A stretch of DNA of 64,000 nt, from contig SRUQ01000008.1 in NCBI GenBank assembly GCA_004791255.1, forward strand, positions 1 to 64,000, written 5' to 3'. Below the pieces are notes generated by a model. That model was not told the DNA's origin. It did no database searches and worked only from the letters and a program-made list of their open reading frames with translations. The stretch is from a bacterium M00.F.Ca.ET.205.01.1.1 (GTDB taxonomy: Bacteria; Pseudomonadota; Alphaproteobacteria; Rhizobiales; Rhizobiaceae). The position numbers and the translations under genes are program-made. This document shows positions 44,998 to 53,913 of this stretch, in pieces. Each line of letters starts with the position of its first letter. Within the stretch, counting starts at the first letter, position 1.

Positions 44998-46195
44998 TTT
45001 GGCCTCCCATCGAAACAGGCGCTGGCGATCTCGCCGCCGAGGCGATCCGTCCAAGAATATGTTCGGGTTCAAGCATGCCGAGGAAGCAGCCGTCCTCGTC
45101 AATGACGGCCATTGCCTTGCCGCTCTGATACAAGCCAGCGACATCCACGAGCTTGGTGGTGCCGCTCACCGCGACGAAATCACGCGTCAAAAGGGCATCG
45201 ACCGGCTTGCCAGCCTTTACCTGTTGCAGGGCGGCAGCGTCGAGACAGCCGACGATGCGGTTCGACGCGTCGACGGCAAAACTCATGGCCTCGGGATGCT
45301 CGGCGTCGCCGACGATCCGCGCCGAACCATCGCCTGACACCGTCGAACCGGTGCGCATCACCGACCGTGCGTCAAACAATCGCGACCGGTCGACTTCGCG
45401 CGTGAAGGCGGCGACATAATCGCTGCCTGGTTCGAGCACGATCGATTGCGGCGTTCCCTCGCGCACCAATTCGCCTTCGGACATAATGGCGATGCGCGTT
45501 CCGAGTTTCAGCGCCTCCTGGAAGTCATGAGTGATGAAGAGGATGGTCTTCTTCAGCGTGTGCTGCAGCCGCAGCAACTCATCCTGCATCTCGGTCCTGA
45601 TCAGCGGGTCAAGGGCGCTGAAGGCTTCGTCCATTATGAGGACGTCGGCATCGGTCGCCAGGGCCCGCGCCAAGCCGACACGCTGGCGCATGCCGCCGGA
45701 AAGTTCATGCGGGCGATGATAGGCCCATTTGGCGAGACCGACGATCGCCAGCACCTCTTCAGCGCGCCTGCGGCGCTGCGCGGCGGAAACGCCACGCAAC
45801 TTCAGGCCGAATTCGGCATTTTCGATCACCGATTTGTTTGGCAACAAGGCAAAATGCTGGAAGACCATGGAGATGCGCGTGCGCCGCAATTCGCGAAGCG
45901 CGTCCTCGCGTAGCGGCACGATGTCGATATCGTCGAGCAGGATCTTGCCTGCCGTTGGTTCGTTCAGCCTGTTGATGCAACGCGCAAGCGTCGATTTGCC
46001 GGACCCCGAAAGGCCCATGACCATGTAAATCGCGCCTGAGGGAACGGAAAGCGAGACGTTATTCAGACCGACGACGGCGTCGGTCTCCGCAAGGACACGC
46101 GCCTTATCCGCGCCGGTGGCGAGCAGCGTCATGGCTCTGGTGGGTGAAGGGGCGAAAATCTTATACAGATTCTCTACTCTCAATCGCTCTGTCAC
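44990..46195 (-). CDS. proV: Glycine betaine/proline-type ABC ATPase with CBS domains
   Basis: The roughly 401-residue ATPase begins TERLRVENLYKIFAPSPTRA. It has Walker A VMGLSGSGKSTLARCIN, signature HELSGGMRQRVGLARALATD and Walker B VLIMDEAFSALDPLIRTEMQ. A C-terminal tandem CBS region (about residues 275-395, with MSFAVDASNRIVGCLDAAAL and MAVIDEDGCFLGMLEPEHIL) senses ionic strength or nucleotides in OpuA-type systems. I place the start at GTG 46195 because AGGAG lies seven bases upstream; TTG at 46213 is the alternative. Confidence 0.9.
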   Translation of the reverse strand: MTERLRVENLYKIFAPSPTRAMTLLATGADKARVLAETDAVVGLNNVSLSVPSGAIYMVMGLSGSGKSTLARCINRLNEPTAGKILLDDIDIVPLREDALRELRRTRISMVFQHFALLPNKSVIENAEFGLKLRGVSAAQRRRRAEEVLAIVGLAKWAYHRPHELSGGMRQRVGLARALATDADVLIMDEAFSALDPLIRTEMQDELLRLQHTLKKTILFITHDFQEALKLGTRIAIMSEGELVREGTPQSIVLEPGSDYVAAFTREVDRSRLFDARSVMRTGSTVSGDGSARIVGDAEHPEAMSFAVDASNRIVGCLDAAALQQVKAGKPVDALLTRDFVAVSGTTKLVDVAGLYQSGKAMAVIDEDGCFLGMLEPEHILGRIASAARSPAPVSMGGQNA

Positions 46196-46400
46196 CAATG
46201 GCTCCTGTTTCAACGATACGGATGTTCGCGATCCGCAATTTCTTGACGAGGATCAATTAAGGGGCATGTCAGCTAGATCGTCTTCCACGAACACGGAGGA
46301 TTTTTGCTGCTACGCTTCCTCCAAACCGGGGCGCATTTACTGCAGTGCAACTCCACCGTGCGCCGCTTGGTTTCAGGGTTTGCCTTGCGTTTCCCTTCTT

Positions 46401-46715
46401 CTATTGGAGTGGTGAAAAATCGGTCGGAAGAAGGATACGGTTTTCCGCGCTTTCGATCAGCGCCGTCAGTTTCGGAATGAAGGCCCGCCAGCGCGCATCT
46501 TCCGACAACGTGCGCCGGCGCGCGACGCGATCCGCGAAATCGACATATCGCCACAGATGGACCATCTGGTTCAGCGGCCCGACCTCGGTGACGAAATAGC
46601 CGATCAGCCCGCCGAGAATCGGTTCCTGGATTGCCAGCCCCTCCTCGCGTACAAGCTTCAGATATTCGGAGGTTTTGCCCGATCTAATGCGATAGATACG
46701 CTCTTCAACGATCAT
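46401..46715 (-). CDS. NIPSNAP-family protein
   Basis: The 104-residue protein VEERIYRIRSGKTSEYLKLV, then GGLIGYFVTEVGPLNQMVHL and WRYVDFADRVARRRTLSED is a ferredoxin-fold NIPSNAP protein. Small bacterial members sit in degradation operons of amides, aromatic or halogenated compounds, often with unknown activity. Its start overlaps the end of the hydrolase gene (ATGA), and the ABC ATPase gene follows after about 200 bases. Confidence 0.85.
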   Translation of the reverse strand: MIVEERIYRIRSGKTSEYLKLVREEGLAIQEPILGGLIGYFVTEVGPLNQMVHLWRYVDFADRVARRRTLSEDARWRAFIPKLTALIESAENRILLPTDFSPLQ

Positions 46716-47521
46716 TTCACGGTCTCCGGCACGGTCAAAAAATCCGCCATCATCGATGCGACGAGATCGGGTGCTTCCGTCAGGATCGAATGCCGCAGCC
46801 CCGGAAGGACGCGGAGCTCGGAGCCTGGGACGCGCTCATGCATATATCTTGCCATGCGCGGATTGGAGCCTGCATCCTCCTCGCCGGTTGCAATCAACGT
46901 CGGGCAGCGAATCTGGTCGAGAAAACCGCCGAAGTCGGTCTCGGCGAGAACCCGGTAGGCAGAAGCGTAACAGTCCGGATCGTTCTGAGAATTTCGCTGC
47001 CTAAGCGTAGCGATCAGATCGGGATTCTTCTTCTGGAAATCCTCAGTCAGCCAACGCGACAGGGATGCGTCATAGTGCGATCCCGGTTCGCCGCTGCGAA
47101 GAGCGGCGAGGCGGGCGAGAACGCGCTCCCGCTCCTCGGGCGTGCGTCCCGCGACCGTCGAGAGGAGAATAAGGCGCTGAATGCGCGGAAGATGCGTCAG
47201 TGCCAACCGCTGTGCGATCAACCCGCCAAGCGAAAAACCGGCCAGATGGAAACGGTCGAAGCCGACACTGTCAGCCAACGCAAGTGTTTCGGCAACGAAA
47301 TCGTCGATCTCGTAGCGGCCTTTGACGCGCGACGAGTTTCCGTGACCCCGTAGGTCGAACGTCAGGATGGTGAACCGATGCTTCAGCCGCTCGACGACCC
47401 CGCTCCAGGCTTCAAGGTAGGAACCGACACCGTGGATGAGCACCAGCGGCACTGCCCCATTGCCGTCAACCCTATAGTTCAGGACCACATCTCCGACCGT
47501 ATGACGCTGCGTATCAGTCAT
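46712..47521 (-). CDS. Alpha/beta hydrolase
   Basis: The 269-residue protein has the oxyanion motif VLIHGVGSYLEAW, LTFDLRGHGNSSRVKGRYEI, nucleophile elbow AGFSLGG with Ser, an acid in TLIATGEEDAGSNP and His in LRHSILTEAPDLV. It resembles RutD and enol-lactone or carbamate hydrolases from catabolic operons. The ATG at 47521 is one base from the upstream gene's stop region, and its 3' end overlaps the NIPSNAP start, so translation is coupled. It probably hydrolyses an intermediate made by the LLM monooxygenase. Confidence 0.85.
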   Translation of the reverse strand: MTDTQRHTVGDVVLNYRVDGNGAVPLVLIHGVGSYLEAWSGVVERLKHRFTILTFDLRGHGNSSRVKGRYEIDDFVAETLALADSVGFDRFHLAGFSLGGLIAQRLALTHLPRIQRLILLSTVAGRTPEERERVLARLAALRSGEPGSHYDASLSRWLTEDFQKKNPDLIATLRQRNSQNDPDCYASAYRVLAETDFGGFLDQIRCPTLIATGEEDAGSNPRMARYMHERVPGSELRVLPGLRHSILTEAPDLVASMMADFLTVPETVK

Positions 47522-47522
47522 C

Positions 47523-48602
47523 CTAATACCCTGCCGCGGCCAGTTGCTGGGTTTCGCGCCCGCGTTGCGCAAAGAAGGGCATGACCTCGTCTGTGAACAG
47601 GCGAAGTGTCTTCTTCTGCAGTTCGAAGGGCAGGTTGAAGCTGAGGCCGAGACAATATTGATCGACGCCAGCTGCTTCGTAGTCGAGCAGCTTCTCGATC
47701 ACTTCGTCGGGCGTTCCGAACATCAGGTTCTTGCGGATATTTTCCGGGTTGTAGTTGTCGCGGCCCCTAACGCTTTCGAAGGGCACGGCCTCCGGGAAAC
47801 CGTTCTTCACGGTGCCAATGTTCTGCATCAGGTTTTCGAAATAGCGACCGTAGTTCATGCTGTGCTCGACGGCGAGATGCCAGTCATCGACCTTGTCATA
47901 GACGCAAGTGCGCCGCTGCATCATGAATTTTGGGCGTTTCACCTCGGGATGATCGGCGACCGCCTTGTTGAACTTGCTGGCGAGCACGCCGATTTCCGCC
48001 GCCGGAAGCGAGAGCGGCGTGGAGAGGATGTTGGCGCCGATGCCGAGCGCCCAGTCGAAGGTGCCGGGATCGCGGGCGGCGACCCAGATGCGAGGACCTC
48101 CCTTCTGCAGCGGCTTCGGCACCGAGGTCGCTCGCGGAAAATTCCAGTACTGGCCCTCATGCGCATAATCACCGGCCCAAAGCTTCTGGACCGCTGGCAC
48201 CAGTTCCTTCATGTAGCCCACGCCCTCCTGCTGCTGGACGCCCGGCGCCATTCGGTCGAACTCGTATTGATAGGCGCCGCGGGCGATGCCGAATTCCAGG
48301 CGCCCGTTCGTAAGGTGATCGCACAGTGCGGCTTCGCCAGCGAGACGGATTGGATTCCAATAGGCGGCGGCAAGCGTTGCCGTTCCCAGGCGGATACGGC
48401 TCGTATGCTGGGATAGCCACGTGAGGATCTGAAACGGATTGGGTGATATCGTGCACTCGATTGTGTGGTGCTCCGGCGTCCAGATCGTCTCAAACCCGCC
48501 GGCGTCCGCGATTTTGGCAAGTTGCAGCAGATTGTCCATTACGGCCGTCATCGAGGTTTCTGGCGAGAAACGCTCCATGCCCAATGAGACGGCAAATTTC
48601 AT
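47523..48602 (-). CDS. LLM-class flavin-dependent monooxygenase
   Basis: This 359-residue luciferase-like TIM-barrel protein has KIADAGGFETIWTPEHHTIE, SRIRLGTATLAAAYWNPIRL, ALCDHLTNGRLEFGIARGAY and PRIWVAARDPGTFDWAL. Enzymes of this class use reduced FMN from a partner reductase to oxygenate substrates (luciferase, alkanesulfonate, EDTA/NTA, pyrimidine ring cleavage). A flavin reductase gene is in the same operon. The start at 48602 is behind GGGAG; the frame upstream is not homologous. The substrate is not evident. Confidence 0.9.
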   Translation of the reverse strand: MKFAVSLGMERFSPETSMTAVMDNLLQLAKIADAGGFETIWTPEHHTIECTISPNPFQILTWLSQHTSRIRLGTATLAAAYWNPIRLAGEAALCDHLTNGRLEFGIARGAYQYEFDRMAPGVQQQEGVGYMKELVPAVQKLWAGDYAHEGQYWNFPRATSVPKPLQKGGPRIWVAARDPGTFDWALGIGANILSTPLSLPAAEIGVLASKFNKAVADHPEVKRPKFMMQRRTCVYDKVDDWHLAVEHSMNYGRYFENLMQNIGTVKNGFPEAVPFESVRGRDNYNPENIRKNLMFGTPDEVIEKLLDYEAAGVDQYCLGLSFNLPFELQKKTLRLFTDEVMPFFAQRGRETQQLAAAGY

Positions 48603-48643
48603 TTCAATCTCCCTTGGATGGTCTGCCCCAGTGTTTCTGACGG

Positions 48644-50155
48644 TCAGCGCAGTCGAATGACAAAGGGATCCTGCATGGCGCCGGAATAGTCGATGACGAC
48701 ATTTTTTGCCCTGGAGAACTCGCGCATGACGTCGAAACCGCCACGCCTGCCGTAACCACTTTCCTTGAAGCCGCCATTTGCGGACATGTAGGCTGCTGAC
48801 CGGTAGGTGTTGATCCAAACGGTACCTGCATCGATCCGGTTGGCGAAGCGCATCGCCCGGTCGATATTCTGGGTCCAGATCCCGGACGCGAGGCCGTAGC
48901 GTGTGTCGTTGGCGAGTTCGATCATGTCTTCTTCCGAGGAAAAGGGCATGACACCAACGACCGGTCCGAAAAGCTCATCGCGCATGAAGGACATATCGTT
49001 CTTGGCGTCGATCATGACGGTCGGCTCGAAATACCAGCCGCGGGCGAGTTCTTCCGCCTGAGGACGCTTACCGCCTGACGCGATCCGTGCCCCTTCCTTG
49101 ACGCCCGAAGCAACGTAGGACTCGACTTTCGTCAGCTGCGCCGACAGCGCCAGCGGGCCGATATCCGTCTTGTCCTCCAATGGGTGGCCGACGGTGATGC
49201 GGTTGGTGCGTTCCACCAACGCTTCGATGAAGCGGTCGTAGACACTGGCCTCCACGAAGCAGCGCGAGCCGGCGACGCAGGTCTGGCCCGCAGCTGCGAA
49301 GACGCCCGAAACGACCCCATTAACGGCCTTTTCGATATCAACGTCGGAAAAGATCACATGGGGAGATTTGCCGCCGAGTTCCATCTGGCACTGCGCAAGG
49401 TTGGTCGCCGCGTTAGCAGCAATTTTACGGCCGGTATCGGTGCTGCCGGTGAAGACGTATTTTGCGATGCCCTTTTGCCGCGTCAGCGCGTCGCCGGTTA
49501 CCGCACCCGTTCCCGAGACGACGTTGACAACGCCGGCCGGAAACCCCGCTTCCATGATTAGCTCGGCCAAGGCCAGCGTCGAGGCCGTCGCGTGCTCGGA
49601 AGGCTTGATGACGATGGTGTTGCCAATCGCCAAACAGGGAGCGAGCGTTCCTGTCAACATCATCAGCGGCGAGTTCCAGGGTGTGATCATGCCGACGACG
49701 CCGATCGGTTCGCGCATGTTGAAGTTGAGCTGGTCCAGCTTGTTGACCGGGATCGTATCGCCCTGCAGTTTGTCAGCCATGCCGGCAAAGTAAGTGTAAG
49801 AGTCCGGGATCGAGCGCATCTGCGCCCGCATTTCTTTGATCAACTTCCCATTGTCGCGTGTTTCGATCAGCGCCAGGTCGTCGGCATTGGCAAGAACCAG
49901 ATCGGCCAGCTTGCGCACCAGCTTTCCGCGATCGGTTTGCGTCATACGTCGCCAGGCAGGATTGACGAATGCGTTTTGCGCCGCCTCAACCGCCAGTCGC
50001 ACATCGTTGGCGTCGGCTTCCGCAAACTGATACCAGGCGTCCGCGGTGGTCGGGTCGAAACTGTCCAGGTAGCGACCGGATGTCGGTTCGACAAACCGGC
50101 CGTCGATAAAGAGGTTGAGGCGCATTCCCTCGAGCGATTTCACCGTCGTCTTCAT
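48644..50155 (-). CDS. NAD(P)-dependent aldehyde dehydrogenase
   Basis: The 503-residue protein is a complete ALDH with LNLFIDGRFVEPTSGRYLDS, PWNSPLMMLTGTLAPCLAIG, YVFTGSTDTGRKIA, the general-base motif MELGGKSP (Glu259) and the nucleophile GQTCVAGSR (Cys293). NGGFKESGYGRRGG closes the family pattern. It resembles betaine-aldehyde and semialdehyde dehydrogenases, which fits the neighbouring quaternary-amine transporter, but substrate prediction within this family is unreliable. It lies 41 bases upstream of the LLM gene in the same operon. Confidence 0.9.
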   Translation of the reverse strand: MKTTVKSLEGMRLNLFIDGRFVEPTSGRYLDSFDPTTADAWYQFAEADANDVRLAVEAAQNAFVNPAWRRMTQTDRGKLVRKLADLVLANADDLALIETRDNGKLIKEMRAQMRSIPDSYTYFAGMADKLQGDTIPVNKLDQLNFNMREPIGVVGMITPWNSPLMMLTGTLAPCLAIGNTIVIKPSEHATASTLALAELIMEAGFPAGVVNVVSGTGAVTGDALTRQKGIAKYVFTGSTDTGRKIAANAATNLAQCQMELGGKSPHVIFSDVDIEKAVNGVVSGVFAAAGQTCVAGSRCFVEASVYDRFIEALVERTNRITVGHPLEDKTDIGPLALSAQLTKVESYVASGVKEGARIASGGKRPQAEELARGWYFEPTVMIDAKNDMSFMRDELFGPVVGVMPFSSEEDMIELANDTRYGLASGIWTQNIDRAMRFANRIDAGTVWINTYRSAAYMSANGGFKESGYGRRGGFDVMREFSRAKNVVIDYSGAMQDPFVIRLR

Positions 50156-50175
50156 CGTCGCTTCCTGATTTCGGG

Positions 50176-51162
50176 TTAGTCTTGAATGGCCTGATGCCAC
50201 GAACGGGCCTCGCCCTCGATCATTGCTAGTCGCCCGCCGTCGCCGGAATCCATGTAGATGCCAAAGCGTTCCTGCTTGCGCTCGCGGACATAGCGGCGAA
50301 GCATCGCCCGCAATTCCCGGGTCGGGATGAGGTCATAGGGCAGCTTGTCAATGGCAAAGAACCGCAGGTCTTCCGGCAGGTCGCGCCCTTGTCCGCCATC
50401 GGCAAGTCGGGCGCGATAGATTAGATAACCGGGGTCGCAGTCGGCAACATCGAAGATCGAGTAAAGAAAGGTGTTGTCCGACAGCAGCTTGAGGGATTTG
50501 CCGTCGTCGAGCGGCAGTTCGCTGCCAGCCTTACGGCGTTTGGCCGTTGGCAGAGCCCAGCCACCGCTTCCATCCGCTCGCAGCAGGATCTCACCGCTGG
50601 CTTCGATCAGATAACCGATGATCATGTTGTGCGAGGCCAGCCAGCCGGACGGCAGCGGATCCTTAACGCTGGCGTATCGGCCGCGGCAAAAGCCGAGCGG
50701 CGCTGAAGGGCTCGTACCGAAAGCCTGCACCTGGCCGATCAGGATGACATGATCGCCTGCATCGACCCTGTTGTAGATCGTGCAGTCGAACCAGGTAAGG
50801 CTGTCCGTCAAGATTGGCGCGCCGGTATGAACGCGGTCGTGATTGACGGACTGGAATTTATCAGGGGATTTCGAGGCGAAGATCGCCGAGATGTCGACCT
50901 GTCTCTCATGTAGCAGGTTAACGGCAAAGGAATCCGCCGTCGTAAAGGCAGCAAAGCTTGACGCCGATTTCGCGACGCAGACCAGCAGCAGCGGCGGATC
51001 GAGCGAAACCGAGGTGAAGGAATTAGCCGTCATGCCCCGCGGATCGCCGTCCGTGTCCCGCGTGGTGATGACGGTGACGCCGGTGACAAAGGTTCCGAAA
51101 GCCCGACGCAACGCGATTGGGTCGATGGCCGTCGGAACCTTTTCGGTTCCCGTGGTCAACAT
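50176..51162 (-). CDS. Flavin reductase with a C-terminal NUDIX-like extension
   Basis: Residues 1-165 are a flavin reductase domain (LRRAFGTFVTGVTVITTRDT, GMTANSFTSVSLDPPLLLVC, FAVNLLHERQVDISAIFASK) that supplies FMNH2 to two-component monooxygenases. Residues about 185-328 (YLIEASGEILLRADGSGGWA, then LPTAKRR) look like a NUDIX-type fold without a full Nudix box, ending in a charged helix (LRAMLRRYVRERKQERFGIY). The fusion is longer than a stand-alone reductase (about 170 residues). It begins the operon: reductase, ALDH, LLM oxygenase, hydrolase, NIPSNAP, transporter. Confidence 0.85.
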   Translation of the reverse strand: MLTTGTEKVPTAIDPIALRRAFGTFVTGVTVITTRDTDGDPRGMTANSFTSVSLDPPLLLVCVAKSASSFAAFTTADSFAVNLLHERQVDISAIFASKSPDKFQSVNHDRVHTGAPILTDSLTWFDCTIYNRVDAGDHVILIGQVQAFGTSPSAPLGFCRGRYASVKDPLPSGWLASHNMIIGYLIEASGEILLRADGSGGWALPTAKRRKAGSELPLDDGKSLKLLSDNTFLYSIFDVADCDPGYLIYRARLADGGQGRDLPEDLRFFAIDKLPYDLIPTRELRAMLRRYVRERKQERFGIYMDSGDGGRLAMIEGEARSWHQAIQD

Positions 51163-51307
51163 GGGATCAGCGCCTCCTGGTGGTTGATAGCGGGAAGGCT
51201 AATCGCAAGAAGAGCGACCTTCTTCCTTCTTTCAGCCGGAAGAGCACGGGAAATATTGCTGCAGTTTGCGGTAAGAGAGGAAGAGTGCCGATCTGCCGTC
51301 CCGAGCG

Positions 51308-53122
51308 TCAGGTCGATTGATCTTCAGCCAAAGAACGACCTCCCGTGACACCATGCAGGTGAATGGCCAATTCGATGGCAAAGCGCCGCTCTGGCGTCTC
51401 GACATCGACGCCGAACATTTCCTCGATTCGCGACAGGCGATAGCGCAGCGTGGTTACGTGCAGGCCCATCGCATCGGCGCAGGCGCCGCTGCGGCAGCCC
51501 TCCCTCAGATAAGTCGACAGCGTTTTCAGATAGGGCGTGCCATGCTGGCGGTCATGGGCGGCGATGGCGCCGACGCTTTCCTGCACGAAAGCGCGTACGT
51601 CGTCGACGCCCGCGGCTGCTACGAGCATCGGCAACGGCCCAAAATCCTGCCCGGACAGCGCACCGGTGCGACCGAACGAACGGGCGATGGCAATCATGCG
51701 ACTGCAGCGATCCCAAGCCAACGGATAATCCGTCAGCGTGGCACAGACGTTGCTGGCGACGACGATCGGTTCTTCGTCAAAATATTGGCCAAGATCCGCT
51801 GCGATGCGCCGCATCAGTTTCGATGTCCGCTCCTGTTTCCAGACCTCGTCATAGGGAATGAGGCACACCAGCCCGCCATCGATGGCCACGACGCACGCGG
51901 GAACGGAAGCTTGCTGCATGATACGGGCGAGACTGTGGTGCAGATCGACAGACGTTCCGCCAAGATTCTTCGCGCTCTCGGGAAAGTCGACGACGACGAT
52001 TTGCTGGGTTGTCATGAAATTGATGCCGAGCCGCTGGGCCCGCTGCTGGACATCTGCCGCGTCGCGCCAACGCCGCTCCACGACCTCGAAGAAAAGCTCG
52101 GTCTGCGTGCGGGTTTCGAAACGGAATCGGATGAAACTGCGCATCATTTGGACGCTGAGCGCAAACTTGGCGCTGTCAAGCAACAACTGGTCCAGGTCGC
52201 TGAAGGCACGCGACGTGGAAAAGATGATCAATGCCCCGACAAGTTGGCGGTCGACCGTCAAGGGCTCGATGCGGGCGGCGAGATTGAGCCGGGAGCAGCC
52301 GTCATCGAGAAAAAGCGACGCCCCGCTGTCGCCGCCCCTCTCAATTGTATCGCGTGCTGCCTTTCCCAGTTGTCGGCTCAGCGGGCCGGCCGCTGCTGAT
52401 TGCCAAGCGGCATCGTCGAACTGCACCTCGCTTGGCGAGCGCCCGGCGATGATCTGGTTCGCAGTAAAATCGACGACGACCACCGGATTGGGCAGCAGGC
52501 TGCCGACCATCGCCGACAATGAAGAAACGGAGCCGTCTGCAAGCACGTGTTCAAGTAGTGAGGTGTGCGCCTTGAGCGCCTTTTGCAACCTGTCTCCGGC
52601 CTGCCGTTCGGCTTCCAGCCGCTGCTCCCTCTCGATCGCGATGGCGCCGAGATGGACGATCATACCCAGAAACGCCAAGTCCTCTTCCGGAACCTCCATG
52701 ATATCCCGCGACACGACGCTCAGCACCATTGGCCGGCCCTCGAAGTCGCTGCAGTTCATAGGCATGACGAGGACGGTGCGGTAATCTCGCTCGAAAGCTT
52801 CGCGGCGATAACCTGGAAACTCTTCGGATTCGCGCACGTCGCGGATGTAGACTGGCTCGTTCCGCTTCAAGGCGATCAGCGAGGGGCTCGTCGCCAGTTC
52901 CCAACGGTCAGGGAGCGTTCGCTGAATCAACGTCGGGTCATGCCGAACCATCACATGGGCATAACCATGAGCGGCATCGATCGACATGATCGAACCGAGC
53001 GTCCAGTTCGCATGGCGGCAGGCGGCGAAAACCAAGTGCTTCAGGATCATGACAAGGTCGCGGCCGGAATTGATCTCACTCGCGACGTCTTTGAGAACCG
53101 AGATTTGAGCCTTCCTGTCCAC
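51308..53122 (-). CDS. GAF and PucR/CdaR-type transcriptional activator
   Basis: The 604-residue regulator has an N-terminal GAF domain (about 15-165, with PSLIALKRNEPVYIRDVRES), a central variable region, and a C-terminal PucR helix-turn-helix at about 520-585. That last domain reads LKTLSTYLREGCRSGACADA, then MGLHVTTLRYRLSRIEEMFG. This layout matches activators of purine and other catabolic operons. It is transcribed in the same direction as the reductase operon (146 bases upstream of it) and divergently from the PF06684 gene, so it probably controls both. The GAF domain may bind the inducer. Confidence 0.85.
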   Translation of the reverse strand: MDRKAQISVLKDVASEINSGRDLVMILKHLVFAACRHANWTLGSIMSIDAAHGYAHVMVRHDPTLIQRTLPDRWELATSPSLIALKRNEPVYIRDVRESEEFPGYRREAFERDYRTVLVMPMNCSDFEGRPMVLSVVSRDIMEVPEEDLAFLGMIVHLGAIAIEREQRLEAERQAGDRLQKALKAHTSLLEHVLADGSVSSLSAMVGSLLPNPVVVVDFTANQIIAGRSPSEVQFDDAAWQSAAAGPLSRQLGKAARDTIERGGDSGASLFLDDGCSRLNLAARIEPLTVDRQLVGALIIFSTSRAFSDLDQLLLDSAKFALSVQMMRSFIRFRFETRTQTELFFEVVERRWRDAADVQQRAQRLGINFMTTQQIVVVDFPESAKNLGGTSVDLHHSLARIMQQASVPACVVAIDGGLVCLIPYDEVWKQERTSKLMRRIAADLGQYFDEEPIVVASNVCATLTDYPLAWDRCSRMIAIARSFGRTGALSGQDFGPLPMLVAAAGVDDVRAFVQESVGAIAAHDRQHGTPYLKTLSTYLREGCRSGACADAMGLHVTTLRYRLSRIEEMFGVDVETPERRFAIELAIHLHGVTGGRSLAEDQST

Positions 53123-53212
53123 GATCGCTCCCTGCGCTACGACCCGCCGAGTTAGGCATGCGCGGAAGCTGAATTCTACATCGTTTCGAAGTGCCGGTCA
53201 TTCCGTTTTTCC

Positions 53213-53226
53213 TCCTTAACGAAGGA
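53213..53226. promoter_or_regulatory. Inverted repeat between PucR-like regulator and PF06684 gene
   Basis: TCCTT-AACG-AAGGA, with partial extension on both sides, lies in the divergent intergenic region 91 bases from the regulator start and 63 from the PF06684 gene start. It is a candidate binding site for the PucR-like regulator. Confidence 0.4.
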
Positions 53227-53288
53227 AGACATTCACCGTCGTTGCTCATTAGGTTGCGCCACAATCCAGCGAAACAGAGGAGGAATCC

Positions 53289-53879
53289 ATGGATCTCGGA
53301 GTGAGAAAGATCTGCACATTCATCGAGGAAGTATTCGTCGAGGGTGGCAAGAAAGCCGACCAACCGATCTCCATGGTGGTGGTCGCAGCCGTATTGAAGA
53401 ACCCGTGGGCCGGTAAAGGGTTCGTTGAAAATTTGCGCCCTGAGATTCTCCGGTTGGCGCCGGGTCTTGGCGCCGAAATGACCAAACGGTTGGTGGCGCT
53501 CTTGTCGGCGGATAAGGTTGAGGCTTACGGCAAGGCGGCTTCGGTCGGCGTCAATGGCGAGATCGAACATGCATCGGCGCTGATCCATACCTTGCGGTTC
53601 GGCAACATGTTCCGCACGGCGGTAAACGGCACGACCTATCTGAGCTTCACGAATACCCGCAACGGGCCCGGTGCCCTTCTTTCCCTGCCTATGACCCACA
53701 AGAGCGAAACCGGCAAACGCTCCCACTTCCTGACGGCCAACTTCCAGGTTCCGGACGCACCCGGTGCGGATGAGGTGCTGATCGCCATTGGCGCCTGTGA
53801 TGGCGGGCGGGCGCATCCACGTATCGCCGACAGGTTCCAGGACATGGCGGAAATGGAAGTTGAGGGGCAGGCACGCTGA
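53289..53879 (+). CDS. Amino acid synthesis family protein (PF06684)
   Basis: The 196-residue protein starts MDLGVRKICTFIEEVFVEGG. It has ISMVVVAAVLKNPWAGKGFV, YGKAASVGVNGEIEHASALI and GRAHPRIADRFQDMAEMEVE, all typical of PF06684 (DUF1185). Despite the family name, no biosynthetic reaction is established. Homologues recur beside LLM monooxygenases and flavin reductases in proteobacterial catabolic clusters, as here. The ATG follows GAGGAGGAAT, a very strong ribosome-binding site. The gene after it is truncated. Confidence 0.85.
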   Translation: MDLGVRKICTFIEEVFVEGGKKADQPISMVVVAAVLKNPWAGKGFVENLRPEILRLAPGLGAEMTKRLVALLSADKVEAYGKAASVGVNGEIEHASALIHTLRFGNMFRTAVNGTTYLSFTNTRNGPGALLSLPMTHKSETGKRSHFLTANFQVPDAPGADEVLIAIGACDGGRAHPRIADRFQDMAEMEVEGQAR

Positions 53880-53913
53880 GCTTCGTCTTTCGCAGCAATC
53901 CCGGGGCGCCGAA

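Noticed and set aside
51317..52399. 360-codon plus-strand frame
   Set aside because: Antisense to the PucR-like regulator, whose domains are clear.
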